Below are positions 20,007 through 28,887 of a stretch of DNA of 38,216 bases, one piece after another. This stretch comes from Fidelibacterota bacterium (lineage in GTDB: Bacteria > Fidelibacterota > Marinisomatia > Marinisomatales > UBA1611): assembly GCA_018674095.1 (NCBI GenBank), contig JABHAX010000056.1, positions 1-38,216 of the forward strand, written 5' to 3'. Every line of letters begins with the position of its first letter. The first letter of the stretch is position 1. Made by a program: the position numbers and the translations under genes. The notes beneath the pieces were generated by a model. It ran no database searches. It was not told the origin of the DNA and saw only the letters and a list, made by a program, of their open reading frames with translations.

Positions 20007-21472
20007 AATTTAAACCACTCCTAAATATACTTGGAGCACTTCTCTCTATTCTAGGCATTACGATGGTTTTGCCTATTTTTATTTCATATATCTACGGTGA
20101 ATCAGATTTTAACGGCTTTATCTATTCTATGTTGATATGTTTGGGAATTGGAGTTCCGGTTTGGTTCTTAACTCGTCATAAACAGTCTTTAACAAATCGA
20201 GATGGATATGCCATCGTTACATTTTCTTGGGTAACAACGGCTATAGTTGGTGCATTGCCTTTTTATTTCTCCGGAGCAATTCCCAATATTACGGATGCAT
20301 TTTTTGAATCAATGTCTGGCGTAACGACGACGGGTTCTTCTATCATTGGGAATATTGCAACCCTTCCGCATCTTCCAAATGGTATTGAAAGTCTTCCACA
20401 CGGTATTCTATTTTGGCGATCATTTATTCAATGGATTGGTGGAATGGGGATTATTGTTTTTTATATCGCAATATTGCCTTTATATGGTGTTGGGGGTGTT
20501 CAGTTATTTAAGGCGGAAGTTCCTGGACCCGTTGCAGATAAAATAACACCGCGTGTTCGCGAAACGGCCAAATTTCTTTGGATTGTTTATGTCGGAATTA
20601 CAGCGGTTGAAGCTTTTGCGTTAATGGTAGCAGGGATGGATGTTTTTGATGCAATTTGTCATTCGTTAACCACAATGCCCACAGGTGGTTTTTCAACTAA
20701 AAATGCAAGCATCGGACATTATGATAGTTTAGGAATTCATTATATAATTATATTTTTTATGTTTCTAGCTGGCATCAATTTCTCTTTGCATTTCCGTGCA
20801 ATAAGTGGCGATTTCAAATCGTATATCAAAGATAGGGAATTTTTGGTTTACTTAAGTGGAATAATCGTAGTCACAAGCGTTATATTTTTAGCAATTGCCG
20901 TACAGAGTAGTCATTTTTCTGGATTGAATTTTAGAGAATCTCTTTTTGCCACTGTCTCAATAATGACAACCACAGGATTTGGATCTGCAGATTATGAAAT
21001 GTGGCCGGCTGTTGTTCAAGTCATTCTACTTAGTTTAATGTTTGTCGGAGGAATGGGTGGCTCAACTGCTGGAGGTATGAAAGTAATTCGCTGTATGCTT
21101 TTGGTAAAATATGCTGCTCTCGAAACAAGAAGAGTGCTTCATTCCCGTGCGCTCATTCCAGTTCGAATCGGAAACCAACTTGTTATTGAAGATGTGGTTC
21201 GAAATACGCTGGGATTTTTCCTATTTTTTATGTCAGCCTTTGTTCTTTCAACAATTGCTCTTGCTGCTATTGGATTAGATCTAGAATCTGCAATTGGCGC
21301 TGCAGCATCTGCCATGGGAAATATTGGACCAGGACTCAATCAATTTGGACCCACGGATAATTATGCGCTTTTATCTGATCCGGGAAAGTGGATTCTAACT
21401 TTTTGTATGTTATTAGGTCGCCTTGAGATATTTACTGTGATGGTATTATTTAGTCGAACTTTTTGGAAATAA
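20003..21472 (+). CDS. trkH: Trk system potassium transporter TrkH
   Basis: Multiple TM segments with selectivity-filter repeats: SMSGVTTTGSSI, SLTTMPTGGFSTKNASI, TVSIMTTTGFGSADY, AASAMGNIGPGLNQ; ATGA overlap with trkA. Confidence 0.94.
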   Translation: MKFKPLLNILGALLSILGITMVLPIFISYIYGESDFNGFIYSMLICLGIGVPVWFLTRHKQSLTNRDGYAIVTFSWVTTAIVGALPFYFSGAIPNITDAFFESMSGVTTTGSSIIGNIATLPHLPNGIESLPHGILFWRSFIQWIGGMGIIVFYIAILPLYGVGGVQLFKAEVPGPVADKITPRVRETAKFLWIVYVGITAVEAFALMVAGMDVFDAICHSLTTMPTGGFSTKNASIGHYDSLGIHYIIIFFMFLAGINFSLHFRAISGDFKSYIKDREFLVYLSGIIVVTSVIFLAIAVQSSHFSGLNFRESLFATVSIMTTTGFGSADYEMWPAVVQVILLSLMFVGGMGGSTAGGMKVIRCMLLVKYAALETRRVLHSRALIPVRIGNQLVIEDVVRNTLGFFLFFMSAFVLSTIALAAIGLDLESAIGAAASAMGNIGPGLNQFGPTDNYALLSDPGKWILTFCMLLGRLEIFTVMVLFSRTFWK

Positions 21473-21480
21473 GGAATATT

Positions 21481-22248
21481 ATGTTCATAAAAAAAGAGAT
21501 TAAAAATCAAATTGGAATTTTAACTATTGATCGACCAGACGCGTTGAATGCCATGAATCCAGATATTTTAAAAGAAATGGATCAGGCTGTAAAAGGAATG
21601 ATTGCTGATGAAAGTGTCGGTGTTATCATTTTAACGGGTGCGGGTGAAAAGGCTTTTATTGCTGGAGCTGATATCAAAGTGATGCAACAATTAGATAAAA
21701 GGGCTGCTTTAGAATTTGGAAAACTGGGTCAAGAAGTCACGATGACAATTGAAGACTCGCCTAAACCCGTGATTGCCGCGGTAAATGGATTCGCTTTGGG
21801 AGGAGGCTGTGAAATTGCATTATCGTGCCATTTAAGATTCGTGAGTGAAAATGCAATATTTGCTCAGCCGGAAGTCAAATTGGGACTTATTCCCGGATGG
21901 GGAGGAACACAGCGTCTTCCAAGAATTGTTGGAAAAGGGAATGCCATAGAACTCATTATCGGTGGACATATGATTAATGCAGATGAAGCACACAGAATTG
22001 GCCTAGCTAATAAAGTATTTCCTTTAAATGACCTACTTGAAGAATCAATGAAATTCGCAAAAATTATTTTGGGTAATGGACCTAATTGTATTGCTGAATC
22101 ACTCCATTGCATCAATGAATCTGCGGGCCATTCACTTATTGACGGATTAAATATGGAAGTTGATTCTTTTAGTCAATTATTTGAAACAGACGAAACCACC
22201 GAAGGGTTAACAGCATTTGTGGAAAAAAGAAAAGCAAATTTTCGGTAA
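21481..22248 (+). CDS. Enoyl-CoA hydratase/isomerase family protein
   Basis: DRPDALNAMNPDIL, GEKAFIAGADIKVM, AAVNGFALGGGCEIALSCHLRF, QPEVKLGLIPGWGGTQRLPRIVGKGNA; ATG 21481. Confidence 0.93.
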   Translation: MFIKKEIKNQIGILTIDRPDALNAMNPDILKEMDQAVKGMIADESVGVIILTGAGEKAFIAGADIKVMQQLDKRAALEFGKLGQEVTMTIEDSPKPVIAAVNGFALGGGCEIALSCHLRFVSENAIFAQPEVKLGLIPGWGGTQRLPRIVGKGNAIELIIGGHMINADEAHRIGLANKVFPLNDLLEESMKFAKIILGNGPNCIAESLHCINESAGHSLIDGLNMEVDSFSQLFETDETTEGLTAFVEKRKANFR

Positions 22249-22250
22249 AA

Positions 22251-23288
22251 ATGGAAAGAATTGTAATCCTTGCACCCAATGCATTTAATTATATTGAAAA
22301 TAAAACAGGTAATATGCTTCTTCGATATCGACCGAAAGAAGTGGTAGCTGTAATAGACCCGGAAAAAGCAGGACAAACAGCTGAACAAGTTATTGGATGG
22401 GGAGGGAATATTCCTTGTGTAGCATCTTTCAATGAAACCATTTCTTATTCTCCTACACAACTTGTTATTGGTGCTGCTCCACAAGGTGGTATTTTAAAAG
22501 ACAATTATCGAAATGAGATTAAAGATGCTCTTTTAGCAAAATGCCAAATTATTTCAGGAATGCATGTATTTTTAAAGGATGATAATGAAATTTTTAACCT
22601 TGCAAAAAAAATGAATGTAACAATTTCTGACCTCCGTCGTTCCCCAAACCCACCTCATTTTCCCAAGGGGTCTTGGAAAAATAGAAAATTCCCTGTCATG
22701 CTTATTGTTGGATCCGATTGTGATACCGGGAAAATGACAACAGCATGGGAATTGGTTCTTGCTCTCAGAAGACTAAACCGAAAAGTAGAATTTGTAGGTA
22801 CAGGACAAACAGGAATTTTGCTTTCGGGAAACGGTGTTCCCATTGATGCAGTCGTATCAGATTTCATGGCAGGTGAGATCGAGTATTGTTTAGATCAACT
22901 TCCTGATAATACTGAATTGGCCATTGTCGAAGGACAAGGCGCTTTAAATAATCTGTTGTACTCGGGGGTTACTTTAGGTCTCCTTCATGGTTCTATGCCC
23001 GATTTTCTTATTTTCGCTCATGAACCGGGCCGGAAGATAGATGTGGCAAATCATCCAATTCCTGATTTGGAAATTTTAATGCAAAATTATATAGATTTGA
23101 TGAAACCTTTTAAACAGTCCAAATTTCTTGGTTTGAATTTTCTCACACTAAAATTACAGAATGACCTTGCCATAGAAACCTGTAATGCTGCTCGATATCG
23201 ATATGATTTACCTGCAACTGATCTGGTAAGGTTTGGTGGGAAGGACATGATTGAAACAATCCAAAAAGAATTAAACGAATGGAACTGA
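22251..23288 (+). CDS. DUF1611 family P-loop protein (DgcN-like candidate)
   Basis: KFPVMLIVGSDCDTGKMTTAWELVLALRR (Walker A-like), VEFVGTGQTGILLSGNGVPIDAVVSDFMAGEIE, IVEGQGALNN; next gene is an enolase-superfamily epimerase. Confidence 0.85.
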   Translation: MERIVILAPNAFNYIENKTGNMLLRYRPKEVVAVIDPEKAGQTAEQVIGWGGNIPCVASFNETISYSPTQLVIGAAPQGGILKDNYRNEIKDALLAKCQIISGMHVFLKDDNEIFNLAKKMNVTISDLRRSPNPPHFPKGSWKNRKFPVMLIVGSDCDTGKMTTAWELVLALRRLNRKVEFVGTGQTGILLSGNGVPIDAVVSDFMAGEIEYCLDQLPDNTELAIVEGQGALNNLLYSGVTLGLLHGSMPDFLIFAHEPGRKIDVANHPIPDLEILMQNYIDLMKPFKQSKFLGLNFLTLKLQNDLAIETCNAARYRYDLPATDLVRFGGKDMIETIQKELNEWN

Positions 23289-24310
23289 GTTTTTCAACCT
23301 ATCGTATTCATCTACATCACACATTTGGAATTGCACGTAGTTCTAATGACTGGTACGATGTGGTATTTATATATATCAAAGATGGGGAAATTATCGGACG
23401 AGGGGAAGCTGCGCCGTCACTACGATATAATGAATCTACTGAACGAATATTATCTGTATTAAAACAAAAAGTAAAACTTCCAGAAATTTGTACAAAGCGA
23501 GATACAATTTGGAATCATATTTTACCTCAATTGAAAGGGATTAAGGCATTAGAAGCAGCTTTTTCTATGGCGCTTTGGGATTGGTGGGGACAGAAAAATG
23601 AAAAACCTGTCTCAGAATTATTGGAGATGAATTCAAACAAAATGCCTATCACAAGTTTTACCATCGCTATTGGAGATTTAGATGAAATTGGAGAGAAAAT
23701 AGAAGAAGCCGATCCTTATAAAATCTTGAAAGTGAAATTGGGAACGCCAAAAATGGATCGAGATATAATGAAAGAAATTCGGCAGCATACTGATAAATTG
23801 ATTCGAGTGGATGCAAATGAAGGATGGCAAGCGGACACAGCACTCCATTTTTGCAAATGGTTAGCGGACCAAAATGTGGAATTTATTGAACAACCATTTC
23901 CAGCAGATCAGCTTAAGGAAACGGCTGTATTAAGAGAGAAATCTCCTCTGGATATTTATGCAGATGAGAATAGCCGTGATTCTACAGATATTCCAAAAAT
24001 TGTAAATGTATTTGATGGGATTAATATTAAACTCATGAAATGCGGATCATTGGAAGAAGGAAAACGAATGATCAATTTGGCAAAATTTTATGACATGAAA
24101 ATCATGTTGGGTTGTATGGTCGAATCATCTGTGGGAATTACAGCGGCTGCCCAATTAGCTGGTGAAGTGGATAAGGTTGATCTCGATGGTAATTTACTGA
24201 TTAACAATGATCCGTATAGTGGAGCGAGAGTCGAAGATGGTAGACTCGTTTTACCAAAAGGGAATGGTCTTGGCATTAGGTTAAACTCAACGGATGATAT
24301 ATTATTATAA
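23279..24310 (+). CDS. Enolase-superfamily epimerase (dipeptide epimerase or N-acyl-amino-acid racemase type)
   Basis: LKVKLGTPKMDRDIMKEIRQ, IRVDANEGWQADTAL, EFIEQPFPADQL, YADENSRDSTDIPKI, INIKLMKCGSLEEG, MLGCMVESSVGITAAAQLAG. Ten-nt overlap with the DUF1611 gene. Confidence 0.87.
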   Translation: MELSFSTYRIHLHHTFGIARSSNDWYDVVFIYIKDGEIIGRGEAAPSLRYNESTERILSVLKQKVKLPEICTKRDTIWNHILPQLKGIKALEAAFSMALWDWWGQKNEKPVSELLEMNSNKMPITSFTIAIGDLDEIGEKIEEADPYKILKVKLGTPKMDRDIMKEIRQHTDKLIRVDANEGWQADTALHFCKWLADQNVEFIEQPFPADQLKETAVLREKSPLDIYADENSRDSTDIPKIVNVFDGINIKLMKCGSLEEGKRMINLAKFYDMKIMLGCMVESSVGITAAAQLAGEVDKVDLDGNLLINNDPYSGARVEDGRLVLPKGNGLGIRLNSTDDILL

Positions 24311-24370
24311 CATTAATCTGGAATCCATTAACTCTCCGCCTTATTAAAAGAACTTATTTTAAAATTGAAT

Positions 24371-24775
24371 ATGAAAATACTCGGAATTGAACATCTCGGC
24401 ATTGCCGTAAAAGATTTAGCTCAAGATTCACCTTTTTGGAAACATATATTAAATATTGAGCATCGGTCAAAAGAAGTGGTAGAAGATCAGGGTGTTATTA
24501 CAGATATTTATGATACAGGAAAGGGTAAAATTGAATTATTGGAATCAACTAATATAGAGTCTCCCATTGCTAAATTTATGGAAAATCGTGGCGCGGGGAT
24601 TCATCATGTATGTTTTGAAGTAGAGAGTATAACTGACGCAATAAAAGAGCTTAAAGAGTTGGGGGTTCATGTTCTAAGTGATGAACCGTCTGTAGGTGCT
24701 GAGGGATATAAAGTTGTATTTATTCACCCAAAATCTACGGGTGGCGTATTGGTAGAATTAGCTGAAAAACCTTAA
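24371..24775 (+). CDS. mce: Methylmalonyl-CoA epimerase-like VOC protein
   Basis: KILGIEHLGIAVKDL, GKGKIELLESTNIESPIAKFMENRGAGIHHVCFEVESI, VVFIHPKSTGGVLVELAEK. Confidence 0.88.
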   Translation: MKILGIEHLGIAVKDLAQDSPFWKHILNIEHRSKEVVEDQGVITDIYDTGKGKIELLESTNIESPIAKFMENRGAGIHHVCFEVESITDAIKELKELGVHVLSDEPSVGAEGYKVVFIHPKSTGGVLVELAEKP

Positions 24776-24781
24776 ATTTTT

Positions 24782-24806
24782 ATGAACGAAGTTCATCAAA
24801 TTTTTT
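24782..24806 (+). terminator. Candidate weak intrinsic terminator after mce
   Basis: ATGAAC-GAA-GTTCAT followed by CAAATTTTTT; six-bp low-GC stem. Confidence 0.4.
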
Positions 24807-24874
24807 GAATTTATTTTCAATTTCACCACTGAAAACCTTCAGATTTTAAAACATATCTGTAATTTCACTTCTCC

Positions 24875-26719
24875 ATGAATGAGATAATTAAAGATAAATT
24901 AAAGCAACTTCCTACCTATCCCGGGGTGTATCAATTTTTCAATGAAGATAAAAAAATAATTTATATCGGGAAAGCCAAAAATCTTCGTAATCGCGTTCGC
25001 TCCTATTTTCAGAGTAAAAAACACCAACAAGCCAAAACTATTTCATTGGTAAGAAAAATTGCTGATCTAGAATGGATCATTGTCCGAAATGAAGTTGAAG
25101 CACTTATGACGGAAGCAAACTTAATTAAGACTCATCGTCCCCGATATAATATTGATTTAAAAGATGACAAAACTTATCCATTTATTCGGATAACAAAAGA
25201 GCCCTATCCCCAAGTTTTATTAACGAGAAAAATTGTCCGTGATGGTTCTAAATATTATGGCCCCTTTACTGATGTTGGACGATTGAGAATGACCTTAAAA
25301 GCGTTGTATAAGATTTTTCCAATCCGGAGCTGTAGTTTTTATTTAGATGCTAAAATTGTTGCAGAAAAAAAAGTAAAACTCTGTTTGGATTATCATATTA
25401 AAAAATGTGAAGGACCTTGTGAAGGATTAGTCTCCCAATCACATTATCAAGATATGGTGAATCGGATTGAAGATTTCATGAAAGGAAAAACTAAAAAATC
25501 GGAAACATATATTTTTGAATTAATGGAAACAGCATCCAAAAACAAACAGTATGAAGAAGCTGCAATTTTCCGTGATCAATTGGAAGCGATGAAATCCTTC
25601 AAGGAGCGGCAAAGTCATGTTGCAACAGATTTTGAAGAACGAGATGTCATTGCATTGGCAAGAGAAGATAATTTGGGAGTTGCAGTTATTATCCGCATTC
25701 GAAATGGACGTATTTTCAGTCGGGAAAAAGTGTCGTTGCAAGGTTTGGATGAAAATGATGGAACGACACTTCAAACTGTAATTACAAGATTTTACATGGA
25801 TAGCGATTTTATTCCAAAAGAGATTGCACTTCAAATCCATCCAGAAGATGAAAAGAATCTTAATTCTTGGATTCGTGAAAAACGAAAGGGTGCAGTTCAT
25901 TTTTTGTATCCAATTAAGGGCGAAAAAGCTAAAGAAATGAGGGTAACCCATCAAAATGCAAAATTATTATTAGGTGAATGGATCATTCGCAGAGTGAAAA
26001 GGAAAGAACAAATTCCTAAAATGTTGAGTCAGCTTCAGGAAGATTTAAATATGGATGTGCCACCCAAGCGGATTGAAGCATTTGATATTTCTCATTTAGG
26101 TGGAACAAATACGGTGGCATCCATGGTTTGTTTTATAGATACAAAACCTAAAAAAACTGAATACCGAAAATTCAATATTAAAACTGTATCTGGAATAGAT
26201 GATTTTGCATCTATGCGAGAAGTGGTTTTTCGTCGATACAAAAGAGTTAAAGATGAAGAAAAACCTTTACCGGATTTGATATTAATTGATGGGGGAAAAG
26301 GTCAATTAAGTATGGCACTTTCAGCATTAAGAGAATTGGGATTGGACTATATTCCTGCGGTGGGTCTCGCCAAACGATTGGAAGAAGTTTTTGTCCCCGG
26401 AAATCCTGAAGCCCAATCCATCCATAAACAAAGTCCGGGTCTCATATTGCTGAGGCGAATCCGGGATGAAGCCCATCGTTTTGCCATTACATTCCAACGG
26501 CAAAAGCGGAATAAAGATATGGTCGTTTCCGTTTTTGCCGCAATTCAGGGTATGGGTAAAAAACGACTCGAAAAATTGCTACAAACGTTTGATGGTCCTG
26601 GCGAAATAGCTAAACTCACTCCTGAAGTGATTCATGGTGAAACTGGGATACCAATTCAAGTATGTAAAGAAATTCAAAAAATGGCCTCAGAATTTTCAAA
26701 GTCACACAAAAATTCATGA
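24875..26719 (+). CDS. uvrC: Excinuclease ABC subunit C
   Basis: LPTYPGVYQFFNEDKKIIYIGKAKNLRNRVRSYF (GIY-YIG), CLDYHIKKCEGPCEG, FDISHLGGTNTVASMVCF, LILIDGGKGQLSMA, RDEAHRFAITFQRQKR, C-terminal HhH. Confidence 0.96.
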   Translation: MNEIIKDKLKQLPTYPGVYQFFNEDKKIIYIGKAKNLRNRVRSYFQSKKHQQAKTISLVRKIADLEWIIVRNEVEALMTEANLIKTHRPRYNIDLKDDKTYPFIRITKEPYPQVLLTRKIVRDGSKYYGPFTDVGRLRMTLKALYKIFPIRSCSFYLDAKIVAEKKVKLCLDYHIKKCEGPCEGLVSQSHYQDMVNRIEDFMKGKTKKSETYIFELMETASKNKQYEEAAIFRDQLEAMKSFKERQSHVATDFEERDVIALAREDNLGVAVIIRIRNGRIFSREKVSLQGLDENDGTTLQTVITRFYMDSDFIPKEIALQIHPEDEKNLNSWIREKRKGAVHFLYPIKGEKAKEMRVTHQNAKLLLGEWIIRRVKRKEQIPKMLSQLQEDLNMDVPPKRIEAFDISHLGGTNTVASMVCFIDTKPKKTEYRKFNIKTVSGIDDFASMREVVFRRYKRVKDEEKPLPDLILIDGGKGQLSMALSALRELGLDYIPAVGLAKRLEEVFVPGNPEAQSIHKQSPGLILLRRIRDEAHRFAITFQRQKRNKDMVVSVFAAIQGMGKKRLEKLLQTFDGPGEIAKLTPEVIHGETGIPIQVCKEIQKMASEFSKSHKNS

Positions 26720-26776
26720 GCAATCTTTTTATATGATTCGTATTATTATTAACAGTTTAACTATCTCAAGGTTCTT

Positions 26777-28621
26777 ATGAAAAAAACTCTTTTTTTATTT
26801 TTTTTATTTACAGGATTAATTGCACAAAAATATGTTTCTGATAATATTCTAATTCAAGCAATGCCAGATGTTTCCGTCGAAGAATTGAAGCTTAGTTTAG
26901 ACGAAGCCCGTTTTAAGGTTCAAAAACCTTTAATGAAACGTGTCAATATTTATTTAGTCAAAATCATAGATAGTTCTATTACAGCTCCGCAAGCATTGAA
27001 AGAAATTTCTGAGAATCCATGGATTCAACATGCACAATTCGATCATTATATCACTCAACGTCAAAATTTTCCGGATGATTCCGATTTTGGGTCGCAATGG
27101 GGCATGCATAATACCGGGCAATCCAGCGGATTAGAAGATGCGGATATTGATGCACCAGAAGCGTGGGATTTATCCATGGGTGGTGTGAATGCATTAGGTG
27201 ATGATATTGTTGTGGCCATTGTGGATGGAGGCTGTTTATTAACTCATCCTGATTTAGACGATAATATTTGGGTGAATACTGACGAAATATCTGGGAATAA
27301 TATTGATGATGATAACGATGGCTATGTGGATGATGTGAACGGTTGGAATGCCTACAATTCTAATGGGAATATATCATCAAACGGCCATGGAACTCACGTG
27401 GCGGGTACCGTAGGTGCTGAAGGAAATAATAGCAGTATGGTGGTAGGGGTAAATTGGAATGTTAAACTCATGATTGTGATGGGTTCAACAGGTCAAACTT
27501 CAATTGCGTTGGAAGCGTACGGTTATGTCTTAGATCAACGTGTTTTATATAATGACACAAATGGCGAACAAGGAGCTTTTGTTGTTGCAACTAATTCAAG
27601 TTTTGGGATCGATAATGCCGATTGTTCTTCAGGGAATTACCCATTATGGGATGAGGCATACACAGCCTTAGGAGAAGCTGGAATTCTCAGTGCGGCTGCA
27701 ACAATTAATGCGAATACCAATGTGGATAATGCTGGTGATGTGCCAACAGGATGTACCAGTGATTATCTTGTAACCGTAACAAATACAAATCGGAATGACC
27801 AAAAAGCATCTGCTGGATATGGTTTAGAATCCATTGATTTAGGGGCGCCTGGTAGCAGTATTATTTCCACCTATTCTAATGGATCCACATCGAGCCTTTC
27901 TGGAACAAGTATGGCAACACCACACGTTGCTGGTTCCATTGGATTTCTCCATTCAGTCATGACAAATGGCTTTAGCCAGTTTTTTAAAACGAATCCGGGA
28001 GATGCTGCACTCGCTCTAAAATCTATGATATTAAATGGGATAGACTCAATCAGCGCATTGGAAAATATTACTGTAAGTGGTGGTCGATTAAATTTATTTA
28101 ATTCAGCTGTTCTTGTTTCTGAGTTTATGGCATCTGATTCTCTAGATCCAAATTCAGTTTCCAATTTTAATGGAGATGGTTCATTGGGCTCTGTAATTCA
28201 GCTATTTTGGGAAAATCCAACAACGCTTTTCGGTGGAGATACTATATCAAATTTCGAAAATTATTTATACAAAGATGATTCATTGTTCGTAACTCTTTCT
28301 TCCAATATTACATTATTTACAGACAGTTTAGTTATTCCAGGTGGCATTTATGAATACGGGATAATAACCCGACTTTTAGAAAATGATTCAACAAGCGTTG
28401 CTGAAGTTATTTCTGTGGAAGCGGAATCCGGAGAATGTCCAAAAGGAGACGCCAATTTTGATGGGGTTATTAATGTGATGGATGTTATTAAAATATTACT
28501 ATTACTTTTGCAATGGGAAATCCCAACTCAATCAGAAACGTGTGCGGGGGATATTGATTATGATGGTACGCTTACTATTCTTGACTTATTGTTAATTGCC
28601 GATTTAGCAAGTGGTGGATAG
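26777..28621 (+). CDS. Secreted subtilisin-like S8 peptidase with C-terminal dockerin-like domain
   Basis: Asp motif VVAIVDGGCLLTHPDL, His motif SSNGHGTHVAGTVGAEGNN, Ser motif LSGTSMATPHVAG; C-terminal CPKGDANFDGVINVMDVIKILLLLLQWE…CAGDIDYDGTLTILDLLLIADLASGG (paired dockerin-type Ca loops). Confidence 0.92.
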   Translation: MKKTLFLFFLFTGLIAQKYVSDNILIQAMPDVSVEELKLSLDEARFKVQKPLMKRVNIYLVKIIDSSITAPQALKEISENPWIQHAQFDHYITQRQNFPDDSDFGSQWGMHNTGQSSGLEDADIDAPEAWDLSMGGVNALGDDIVVAIVDGGCLLTHPDLDDNIWVNTDEISGNNIDDDNDGYVDDVNGWNAYNSNGNISSNGHGTHVAGTVGAEGNNSSMVVGVNWNVKLMIVMGSTGQTSIALEAYGYVLDQRVLYNDTNGEQGAFVVATNSSFGIDNADCSSGNYPLWDEAYTALGEAGILSAAATINANTNVDNAGDVPTGCTSDYLVTVTNTNRNDQKASAGYGLESIDLGAPGSSIISTYSNGSTSSLSGTSMATPHVAGSIGFLHSVMTNGFSQFFKTNPGDAALALKSMILNGIDSISALENITVSGGRLNLFNSAVLVSEFMASDSLDPNSVSNFNGDGSLGSVIQLFWENPTTLFGGDTISNFENYLYKDDSLFVTLSSNITLFTDSLVIPGGIYEYGIITRLLENDSTSVAEVISVEAESGECPKGDANFDGVINVMDVIKILLLLLQWEIPTQSETCAGDIDYDGTLTILDLLLIADLASGG

Positions 28622-28859
28622 GATTATCAATTTTTGATTAATCCTTGCTCTATACTAATGAATCAATAATCCTGGGGCAATCTGAAATAATTTGCCAATT
28701 TGTATTTGTGCCTGGATTTCTGCTTGCATTTAATTCCAGCTACTATTCCTAATCTGTGTTTGATGGTTAGTGGGAAAAACCAGTACCATAAGCACTTTAA
28801 AACATGAACGCCCAAACACTAATTAGTCTAAATCTAATTAAAGTCTGCCATTGACCCCC

Positions 28860-28884
28860 GTCTAAAAAACTCCGTAATTTAGAC
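28860..28884 (+). promoter_or_regulatory. Inverted repeat/hairpin immediately upstream of the uvrB start codon
   Basis: GTCTAAA-AAACTCCGTAA-TTTAGAC, perfect 7-bp arms ending 3 nt before ATG 28888; function unproven. Confidence 0.45.
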
Positions 28885-28887
28885 ATT

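Noticed and set aside
25520-25954. - strand ORF of 144 aa inside uvrC
   Set aside because: Antisense of a conserved enzyme; no recognisable domain.
27296-27340. DDDNDGYVDDVNGW acidic motif in the subtilase as an unusual Ca insert
   Set aside because: NxIDDDxNGYVDDVxGW is a normal element of this S8 subgroup between the catalytic Asp and His.
27871-28164. - strand ORF inside the subtilase
   Set aside because: Antisense shadow, no support.
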